Shown here: piece after piece, positions 6,279 through 11,370 of the stretch
How positions within the stretch are numbered: position 1 is the first letter of the stretch
Layout of the letters: every line of letters begins with the position of its first letter
From: MGBC120314 sp964403785
GTDB taxonomy: Bacteria > Bacillota > Clostridia > Lachnospirales > Lachnospiraceae
NCBI GenBank assembly: GCA_964403785.1
Contig: CAYOHM010000063.1
Coordinates: forward strand, 1 to 11,370
Direction of reading: 5' to 3'
DNA: 11,370 nucleotides
Made by a program: the position numbers and the translations under genes
The notes under the pieces: model-generated
Databases searched by the model: none
Seen by the model: only the letters and a program-made list of their open reading frames with translations
Told to the model about the DNA's origin: nothing

Positions 6279-6986
6279 TTACCTTCTGATTACTTTCTGT
6301 TCTGAATCCTGTTTAGTAAAATAATTTTCCACACCGGCAAATATAGCATCTGCAATCTGCTGCTGATATTCATCCCCTGACAGCTTATCCGCCTCAGCGC
6401 TGTTTGACATAAATCCGCACTCCACAATCACCGTAGGACATGGTGTATGAAGCAGCATATAATAGGTGGTGTTATCCTTAACCTCCCTGACATTATCCTT
6501 GTCTGCATTCTCTGCTATGGAATTTTGGATACATTCAGCCAGAAGCTTTCCGTTCTCCGAATGTTTATAGTAAAATACCTGTGCACCGTGAACGCTCTCC
6601 GAGCTGAAGCTGTTCTGGTGTATGCTGACAACTATGTCCGCGGATGCCTCGCTGATTATACGGCATCTGTTCTTCATGTCGGAGGATTTTTTATTTGAAT
6701 CGCTTTCGCTGTAAAGTCCATTGTCATCCTCTCTCGTAAGTATAACCCTATATCCTTTTTCCTCCAATGACTTTTTAAGCTTTTGTGCGATTGCCAGATT
6801 CACCGTCTTCTCATAAACTCCGTTTATTCCTATCTTACCCGGGTCAATACCTCCATGCCCCGGGTCAATCACTACCACCCTGCCGCTTTGCACAGCCGTG
6901 GAGGAAGGAATTACATAATAACAAAATGTACTGTATATTGCCGCTATCATCAGTATTGTCATTACCAGACGCAAAATTCTGTGCAT
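6279..6986 (-). CDS. cwlD: N-acetylmuramoyl-L-alanine amidase, CwlD-like
   Basis: An Amidase_3 zinc enzyme that cleaves the MurNAc-L-Ala bond of peptidoglycan. The 235-residue protein starts with a single hydrophobic segment (about 5-29, signal anchor), then the catalytic domain. Zinc ligands are H44 in IDPGHGGIDPG, E59 in GVYEKTVNLA and H123 in SIHQNSF; E189 in VIVECGFMSN is the catalytic glutamate. Length and single-domain layout match CwlD, which with a deacetylase makes muramic delta-lactam in the spore cortex. That role is inferred, as vegetative amidases share the fold. The ribosome site is weak (CAGGG). The gene lies 34 nt behind the GH18 gene and 5 nt before sua5. Confidence 0.85.
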   Translation of the reverse strand: MHRILRLVMTILMIAAIYSTFCYYVIPSSTAVQSGRVVVIDPGHGGIDPGKIGINGVYEKTVNLAIAQKLKKSLEEKGYRVILTREDDNGLYSESDSNKKSSDMKNRCRIISEASADIVVSIHQNSFSSESVHGAQVFYYKHSENGKLLAECIQNSIAENADKDNVREVKDNTTYYMLLHTPCPTVIVECGFMSNSAEADKLSGDEYQQQIADAIFAGVENYFTKQDSEQKVIRR

Positions 6987-7020
6987 ACCGACCCTGCAAA
7001 ATAATTCTCAGTATATTGTA

Positions 7021-8760
7021 TTAGTTTAAATATGATTCTATTACCGCCCAGACATCATTATTTTCAAGGCCGAGCCTCCATCCGGCTACTCCCGCCAGAT
7101 TGTACTTCTGGTAAAGCTTCATTTTTTCTTCAAGTGTTACTGCATTTTCAAGCCATATCTTTACCGTAGTTCCGTTACTTTCATATGAGCCGTAATAAAG
7201 GCAGGTGTCCTCATCCCACATTGTCTTGGCACCGTTGCTGTCCAGCAGGGACTGTGCCGCTTCCATCGACATATCGCGGCTGGAAACCGTAACCGAGCCG
7301 TCTGTATTTTTGGTTTCATACCATACACGCTCGTAATACGGCATCGCATTTATCACCTTATCCGCAGAAACATCTGCAAGCGTGTTCACAATTCCATTCT
7401 CAACAAATTGTATCGAGGCAACCGGACCCGCCTCTGAGTCACCCTTCCAGTGCTCGTCATATCCCATTATAACAATATAGTCCAGCCAAAAGCCCAGCTC
7501 CTTACGGTTATAATGCGTATTATAACTCATAGGAACATAGGTGTCCGCTGACAATATGATATTGCTGCTTCTGCATGCAAATGACAATTCACGCACAAAC
7601 TGAAGATAGTGCTCCGCCGTCTGTTCAGTTACCTTTTCAAAGTCAATATTTATACCGTCATATCCATATGTCTGTGCATCCGATATAAGTCTGTTGATGA
7701 TTTTGGCTCTGCTGTCCTTATGGGACAGAACCTCAAGTCTGTCTATCTCACTATTAAAATCGTCCACAAGTGCCCATACCTGAATACCCATTGCGTGGCA
7801 GTTCTTTACATAATCCTTATTGGCATAGCAGGACATTCCTCCGTCATTTGACGTGATTGAATACCATGTCGGAGAAACCACATTAATCGAGCTCGTACCC
7901 TCAAGTGCGCCATCTATTGCACTGTATGCCGACGAGCCAACCGCATTAAATGCAATATTAATCTTCCCGTCAAACTTAGTCGGCTCCGGTGCCTCCTGCT
8001 GCACATAGGTGCTCTCCATCGTCCTTGTGTAAACCTCGCCCACACGCTTAGACTGTACATATCCCAGATATCCGTCCTGCGTCCTTACTTCAATCCAGTC
8101 CTCATAGTCCTCAAGGAATTCAACCTCCTGACCCTCAAGCGCATCTGCGATAATCGGGCTCTTGATTCCGCCTCTGAACCTTATGACAGTATCCTTATTT
8201 ATCTGGGCATACATCTTCTCATCATATTCATCCCACATAAAAAGCCTGTTTGGCTCCTCATAAAATCTATATTCCACATCTGAATACTGCTTTACATAAT
8301 CAAGCTCAATGAAAAGCTCGTCCTCACCCTGCTCATTAATTCCGCTTTTGACAACGACATAATCCGTATCGTATTTTGTCCCATTCATATCCGTGTAGGA
8401 AGCCTCATCCGTATCAAAGGTATACATATTATCCGGAACGGAGAAGATAATCTGATTATCATCAACGTCCTTATAGAATCTGATATTAAGTTCAGAGACC
8501 ACATATTCCCTCGGAAGGTAGCATTTCCCATTATCGTAAAGCACCGTTATGTCAAGCTGCTCATCATTCATATATACCAAAACATCATCATCAGAATCCA
8601 ATTCAAAATAATCCTGATATGTCATTCTTTCCTTGGTCGGCGAATACTTGCGGTATAATTTGACTCCCACAACCGCAATTAACATAAGCATTACAATTAA
8701 TATTATGGCAAACGCGGTTACAACCTGTTTACCTCTTCTGTTCAATCTGGTCTTTTTCAT
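7021..8760 (-). CDS. Membrane-anchored GH18 glycoside hydrolase with SH3 and copper-amine-oxidase-like N domain
   Basis: A 579-residue protein of probable spore or cell-wall function. Order: basic cytoplasmic start (MKKTRLNRRGKQ); membrane anchor 12-35; a stalk domain at about 55-150 resembling the copper amine oxidase N-like domain (YMNDEQLDITVLYDNGKCYLP); a bacterial SH3 domain at about 190-243 (DWIEVRTQDGYLGYVQSKRV); and a GH18 barrel at about 265-575. The active-site strand is YGYDGINIDFEKV with E375 as proton donor and D373 as its partner; N371 replaces one Asp of the classical motif, as is common in spore-associated enzymes of the YaaH/SleL type. MGYDEHW (432-438) and GVAGWRLG (557-564) are further barrel motifs. 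AGGAGG lies 12 nt before the ATG, downstream of a clear promoter. An upstream in-frame ATG at 8895 precedes both the promoter and the neighbour's terminator and is rejected. Confidence 0.88.
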   Translation of the reverse strand: MKKTRLNRRGKQVVTAFAIILIVMLMLIAVVGVKLYRKYSPTKERMTYQDYFELDSDDDVLVYMNDEQLDITVLYDNGKCYLPREYVVSELNIRFYKDVDDNQIIFSVPDNMYTFDTDEASYTDMNGTKYDTDYVVVKSGINEQGEDELFIELDYVKQYSDVEYRFYEEPNRLFMWDEYDEKMYAQINKDTVIRFRGGIKSPIIADALEGQEVEFLEDYEDWIEVRTQDGYLGYVQSKRVGEVYTRTMESTYVQQEAPEPTKFDGKINIAFNAVGSSAYSAIDGALEGTSSINVVSPTWYSITSNDGGMSCYANKDYVKNCHAMGIQVWALVDDFNSEIDRLEVLSHKDSRAKIINRLISDAQTYGYDGINIDFEKVTEQTAEHYLQFVRELSFACRSSNIILSADTYVPMSYNTHYNRKELGFWLDYIVIMGYDEHWKGDSEAGPVASIQFVENGIVNTLADVSADKVINAMPYYERVWYETKNTDGSVTVSSRDMSMEAAQSLLDSNGAKTMWDEDTCLYYGSYESNGTTVKIWLENAVTLEEKMKLYQKYNLAGVAGWRLGLENNDVWAVIESYLN

Positions 8761-8793
8761 TAAAATCAGATACCTCCTAACATAATCCCTTGC

Positions 8794-8822
8794 ATTATAA
8801 CATTTTTTTGCAATATCGTCAC
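8794..8822 (-). promoter_or_regulatory. Promoter of the GH18-cwlD-sua5-rpiB-comEB operon
   Basis: On the minus strand GTGACG (8822-8817), a 17-bp spacer and TATAAT (8799-8794), preceded by TG to make an extended -10 (TGTTATAAT). It lies between the terminator of the upstream gene and the AGGAGG (8778-8773) of the GH18 gene, so it should start transcription near 8787. All downstream gaps are 34 nt or less, so it probably drives five genes. Confidence 0.75.
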
Positions 8823-8831
8823 TATCATAAT

Positions 8832-8867
8832 AAAAAAATTCTGCCCGGGACATACTATTCCGGGCAG
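8832..8867 (-). terminator. Intrinsic terminator of the small membrane protein gene
   Basis: CTGCCCGG (8841-8848) pairs with CCGGGCAG (8860-8867) around an 11-nt loop. In the minus-strand message the stem is followed by AA and seven T (complement of 8832-8838). The GC-rich stem stands out from AT-rich surroundings and separates the small gene from the GH18 operon. Confidence 0.85.
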
Positions 8868-8906
8868 ATGTCTGAAACATAAAGGGATCATGCATTCAAA
8901 CTTTTA

Positions 8907-9245
8907 TTATCTTTTTCTAATAGTAGTGAAGTTAATCTTCTTCAGGTCTCCTTCACCGTTTCTTATGTACTCTCTCATATAGCATGTACCTTCATTGAGG
9001 GAATATATCCCCCTGTCGCACAGCTCTATGCTTATTCCGTTAAGAGATATGTCTACGCCAAGCTCAATGTACCCCAGCACTTCCTTATAAATAAGTGGAT
9101 TATTCTTATTGTGCACTATAATGTCCTCCGCATATCTATTCTGTGATATATTTATTGTGCGAGATAAAAGTGAAAATCCGGTTGCTCCGAAAAATATCAG
9201 ACAAATTTCTTTATTCGTAAAAATGCGCATAAAAATACCGTACAT
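8907..9245 (-). CDS. Unrecognised small protein with N-terminal membrane segment
   Basis: I do not recognise this 112-residue protein. It has a hydrophobic segment near the start (about residues 14-28, EICLIFFGATGFSLL), a mixed charged and hydrophobic middle (EDIIVHNKNNPLIYKEV, then LGYIELGVDISLNGISIEL) that could form beta strands, and a basic end (DLKKINFTTIRKR). A signal anchor with a small outside domain is plausible. Start choice is uncertain: ATG at 9245 or 9230, neither with a ribosome site; an in-frame stop lies just upstream. A promoter-like pair and a strong downstream terminator support a real transcript. Pilin-like or competence minor pseudopilin proteins have a similar layout, but no motif settles this. 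Confidence 0.55.
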   Translation of the reverse strand: MYGIFMRIFTNKEICLIFFGATGFSLLSRTINISQNRYAEDIIVHNKNNPLIYKEVLGYIELGVDISLNGISIELCDRGIYSLNEGTCYMREYIRNGEGDLKKINFTTIRKR

Positions 9246-9487
9246 AATTAACCATTAAAATAATGAAATAATTGATGAACCTCAAATTAAAATAAATTGT
9301 AGAACCAATGAAAATCATGAATCATAGAATATGAATAATAATTAATCTAACTCCGTTACCATCGCCCCCTTATGGAGCAGCCGGAATCTTCATAACTAAT
9401 TATACATATTTTTCATTTTCTATGCAATAGAATTCTACATATTTTTGTATTTTTTTTCATTTTTTTCTATTTTTCCCATAATATTTC
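9246..9487. other. AT-rich gene-free spacer with minus-strand leader signals
   Basis: This part of the 510-nt gene gap has no credible coding frame of useful length. On the minus strand, TTGCAT (9427-9422), 17 bp and TATAAT (9404-9399) form a moderate promoter for the small membrane gene, giving a leader of about 147 nt. That leader contains AAGGGGG followed by ATG at 9362 and the six-codon frame MVTELD, preceded by another short frame MKIPAAP (start 9393). A 10-bp palindrome TAGAATTCTA is at 9428-9437, and T-rich tracts fill 9444-9475. Confidence 0.5.
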
Positions 9488-9517
9488 TTTACATATGAAT
9501 TTAATTTGGTTTATACT
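9488..9517 (+). promoter_or_regulatory. Probable mecA promoter
   Basis: TTTACA (9488-9493), an 18-bp spacer and TATACT (9512-9517). A second TATACT at 9521-9526 has no matching -35. Transcription would begin near 9524, just before the large inverted repeat, so the repeat would be the first thing transcribed. Confidence 0.55.
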
Positions 9518-9539
9518 ATCTATACTGTAATATGAGTGC

Positions 9540-9721
9540 GGCTGATTGCCAAGCCAAGGTGTGTGCGGACTAATAGGGGCGATTATTAGGCACGCTTTCG
9601 CTAAGAGTTTGCCTGCAACGGTACGTAAGGTGCTAAAATACAGCACCTAAGTACCGGCAGCAAACAATTTCCTAATAATCGCACCTATTAGTCCGCACAC
9701 ACCTTGGCTTGGCAATCAGCC
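9540..9721. repeat. 182-nt giant inverted repeat in the mecA leader
   Basis: Arms 9540-9590 and 9671-9721 are complementary at 50 of 51 positions; the only mismatch is G9578 against A9683. An inner, less perfect hairpin follows: GTTTGC (9607-9612) with GCAAAC (9660-9665), CGGTAC (9619-9624) with GTACCG (9651-9656), and AGGTGCT (9628-9634) with AGCACCT (9642-9648) around loop AAAATAC. A 16-nt versus 5-nt internal loop separates the two stems. The arms are clearly richer in G+C than the flanks. There is no T-run directly after the structure, so it is not a simple terminator. It ends about 20 nt before the mecA ribosome site. It could be an RNase III-type processing target, a leader regulator or a miniature mobile element. 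Confidence 0.93.
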
Positions 9722-9755
9722 GGTGCGAATTTAGTATATGTTAGGAGTGGTGACC

Positions 9756-10592
9756 ATGAAATTAGAAAGATTAAGTGAAAACCAAATACGCTGTACTCTT
9801 AACAAAACCGATCTTGCCGAGCGTGAGCTTAAAATAAGCGAGCTTGCCTATGGCACCGAAAAAGCTAAGGATTTATTCCGTGAGATGATGCAGCAGGCAT
9901 CCTATGAATTTGGTTTTGAAGCAGAGGATATTCCACTAATGATAGAAGCCATACCGGTTTCTGCTGATTGTATTATTCTTGTGATTACTAAGGTTGAGGA
10001 CCCGGAGGAACTGGATACCCGTTTTTCAAAATTCACTCCTTCAAATGACAGTGAAGAGCCGACGGACGCTGATTTCGGAGATGATGACATATCAGCCCTC
10101 TTTTCAAAAATCCAGGAGATACGGGATTCTCTTGAATTGAATGAGGAGGACATTGCAAAGGTAGAACATATAGAAGGTACTCCTAAGAATCAGAATCAGG
10201 ATGACTTTGTTCCGTTTAAAGATACACTTAAGAAGGCAAAAACTCAAAAGCAAAAGGATTCAGGTACAAATCCGGCAGCATCTGATGATGCTTCTGCCCG
10301 TGTCACAAGAATTTTTTCATTCGGCAGTCTTGACCAGGTAGCTGATGCATGCAGCCGTGTCACGGGATATGATGATACAACAAGCTCATTGTATAAGAAT
10401 ACCGATAAATCCGCATATTACCTTGTTGTCACCTATGATGCAGGTACAACCGATGAATTTAACCGGGTGTCCAGCAGCCTCTGCGAATTTGCATCAAGGG
10501 TCAAGGCATCATATGCCACCGAAAGCTATTACAAGGAGCACTACGAAACAATAATCAAGGCTGACGCGATTAAAATCCTTGCAAGAATGTAA
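9756..10592 (+). CDS. mecA: MecA-family adaptor protein for ClpCP
   Basis: MecA adaptors bind substrates through the N-terminal domain and hand them to ClpC through the C-terminal domain, controlling competence, development and protein quality in Firmicutes. The 278-residue protein has the N domain MKLERLSENQIRCTL... with DLFREMMQQASYEFGFE (about 1-80), a long acidic and then basic, low-complexity linker (about 85-180), and the C domain from IFSFGSLDQVADACSRV through SSLYKNTDKSAYYLVV to KIL (about 188-276). It is longer than typical B. subtilis MecA (about 218 residues) because of the linker. The ATG at 9756 has AGGAG spaced 8 nt; an ATG at 9738 lies upstream of that site and is rejected. The message would carry the giant hairpin in its leader. 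The gene is monocistronic, closed by a terminator. Confidence 0.88.
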   Translation: MKLERLSENQIRCTLNKTDLAERELKISELAYGTEKAKDLFREMMQQASYEFGFEAEDIPLMIEAIPVSADCIILVITKVEDPEELDTRFSKFTPSNDSEEPTDADFGDDDISALFSKIQEIRDSLELNEEDIAKVEHIEGTPKNQNQDDFVPFKDTLKKAKTQKQKDSGTNPAASDDASARVTRIFSFGSLDQVADACSRVTGYDDTTSSLYKNTDKSAYYLVVTYDAGTTDEFNRVSSSLCEFASRVKASYATESYYKEHYETIIKADAIKILARM

Positions 10593-10612
10593 GGATACAC
10601 CGAATCAGTTTT

Positions 10613-10641
10613 AAACCGCAGGTTTACGCCTGCGGTTTTTT
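10613..10641 (+). terminator. Intrinsic terminator after mecA
   Basis: AAACCGCAGG (10613-10622) pairs with CCTGCGGTTT (10629-10638) around loop TTTACG and runs into six T (10636-10641). It starts 20 nt after the mecA stop and should isolate mecA from pflB. Confidence 0.93.
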
Positions 10642-10716
10642 ATTATTTTTTGTTAATAATGACTAAATTATCCACTAAAAGCGGCGATTGTACGTCAAAA
10701 AATCCACAAAGGCTTA

Positions 10717-10745
10717 TTGACTTGTATACACCTATAAATTATAAT
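10717..10745 (+). promoter_or_regulatory. Strong promoter of pflB
   Basis: TTGACT (10717-10722), exactly 17 bp, TATAAT (10740-10745): near-consensus sigma-A elements. Transcription would begin near 10752, giving a leader of about 72 nt. This agrees with high expression of pyruvate formate-lyase in fermenting cells. Confidence 0.85.
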
Positions 10746-10785
10746 AATCGTATGAAATAAAGCGTTTATACAGCCATGTATACAC
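10723..10785. repeat. Repeated TGTATACAC motif around the pflB start
   Basis: TGTATACAC occurs at 10723-10731, directly after the -35, and at 10777-10785 in the leader, 54 bp apart; each contains the perfect palindrome TGTATACA. A related TTTATACA is at 10765-10772. Between them ATAAAGCGTTTAT (10757-10769) partly resembles a catabolite-response element but lacks its outer TG and CA. The positions overlap the promoter and early transcript, where a repressor could act. Confidence 0.5.
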
Positions 10786-10823
10786 GCATAATTAATTATA
10801 ATTAATAGGAGGTCATTCAAAAA

Positions 10824-11370
10824 ATGAGAGAAGAATGGAATGGTTTTGTATCAGGTAAATGGGAATCAGAAATCAACGTCAGAGATTTCATCCAGAAGAA
10901 CTATACACCATATGATGGTGATGAGAGCTTCCTTTGTGGCCCTACAGCCAATACCAAGGCATTATGGGATCAGGTTATGGAGTTGACAAAGATTGAGCGT
11001 GATGACGAGCACAAGGGTGTTCTTGATATGGACACTAAGATCGTATCTACAATCACATCACATGGTCCTGGATACCTTGACAAGGACAAAGAGAAGATCG
11101 TTGGTTTCCAGACTGATAAGCCTTTTAAGAGATCTATGCAGATTTACGGTGGTCTTAATATGGCTAAGGCTGCATTGACAACTAACGGATACTCAATGGA
11201 TCCTGAAGTTGAAGATTTCTTTAAGAAGCACAGAAAGACTCATAACGATGGTGTATTTGATGTTTACACACCTGAAATGAGAGCCTGCCGTACAAACCAT
11301 ATTATCACAGGTCTTCCTGATGCTTACGGCCGTGGTCGTATCATCGGTGATTACAGAAGAGTTGCTCTTT
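10824..11370 (+). CDS. pflB: Pyruvate formate-lyase (formate C-acetyltransferase), N-terminal part
   Basis: Glycyl-radical enzyme that splits pyruvate with CoA into acetyl-CoA and formate, the main anaerobic route from pyruvate. The first 182 codons are visible and the frame runs open to the window edge. Residues follow E. coli PflB closely: NVRDFIQKNYTPYDGDESFL (19-38), STITSHGPGYLDK, RKTHNDGVFDVYTPE and TGLPDAYGRGRIIGDYRRVA at the end of the visible part. These regions are conserved in true PFL and set it apart from diol dehydratase-type relatives. The catalytic cysteines and the radical glycine lie beyond the window. The ATG follows AGGAGG at 11-nt spacing. Codon use is more restricted than in neighbouring genes (for example repeated GGT and GAC/GAT, AAG over AAA), as expected for a highly expressed gene. 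Confidence 0.95.
   Translation, partial: MREEWNGFVSGKWESEINVRDFIQKNYTPYDGDESFLCGPTANTKALWDQVMELTKIERDDEHKGVLDMDTKIVSTITSHGPGYLDKDKEKIVGFQTDKPFKRSMQIYGGLNMAKAALTTNGYSMDPEVEDFFKKHRKTHNDGVFDVYTPEMRACRTNHIITGLPDAYGRGRIIGDYRRVAL

Noticed and set aside
8761..8895. N-terminal extension of the GH18 gene to the ATG at 8895
   Set aside because: The extra 45 codons run through the terminator hairpin of the neighbouring gene and through the predicted promoter; a proper AGGAGG stands before the ATG at 8760.
9342..9362. MVTELD frame as a true peptide gene
   Set aside because: Six codons cannot be supported as a gene from sequence alone; it is noted only as a leader feature.
9540..9721. Reading the giant hairpin as a terminator or as a CRISPR unit
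   Set aside because: There is no T-run after the stem, no gene on the plus strand upstream that needs ending, and the two copies are inverted with no spacer array.
10650..10669. Rex-binding site upstream of pflB
   Set aside because: Only the TTGTTAA half is intact; the second half (CTAAATT) matches poorly, and it lies about 60 bp upstream of the -35 element.

Overview
The window looks like chromosomal DNA from a low-to-moderate GC, anaerobic, spore-forming Firmicute, most likely a member of the Lachnospiraceae. The evidence is a canonical F-type ATP synthase operon whose c subunit carries a Na+-type ligand set, pyruvate formate-lyase, a MecA adaptor, a CwlD-type spore amidase beside a membrane-anchored GH18 protein, strong AGGAGG-type ribosome sites and sigma-A-like promoters. 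The family assignment is inference from gene content and protein resemblance; no search was run.

Region 1 (1-3426, minus strand) is the 5' part of the ATP synthase operon in the order atpZ-atpI-atpB-atpE-atpF-atpH-atpA. atpA is cut by the window edge just before its Walker A motif. Genes are tightly packed, with overlaps at atpZ/atpI and atpF/atpH. Region 2 (3427-3791) is a divergent control region. It holds the likely atp promoter, two exact 14-bp direct repeats, a 157-bp inverted-repeat element with three nested hairpins, and an extended -10 promoter for a DUF402 gene (3792-4265, plus).

Region 3 (4274-8760, minus) is a probable five-gene operon: GH18/SH3 membrane protein, cwlD-like amidase, sua5 (tRNA t6A synthesis), rpiB and dCMP deaminase. 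It runs from a promoter at 8794-8822 to a bidirectional terminator at 4248-4270 shared with the convergent DUF402 gene. The proximity of sua5, rpiB and the atp operon resembles the arrangement in Bacillus subtilis. Region 4 (8907-9245, minus) is a small unrecognised membrane-anchored protein with its own terminator and an AT-rich leader.

Region 5 (9246-9755) is gene-free. It contains a promoter followed by a very large, nearly perfect inverted repeat (51-bp arms, 50 of 51 paired, plus an inner hairpin) that would form the 5' leader of mecA. Region 6 (9756-10592, plus) is mecA with a strong terminator. Region 7 (10642-11370, plus) is a good promoter, a leader of about 70 nt with a repeated TGTATACAC motif, and the first 182 codons of pflB.

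No complete new enzymatic system is evident. The most unusual content is the two large structured inverted repeats, at 3544-3700 and 9540-9721, and the repeats beside the atp and pflB promoters.
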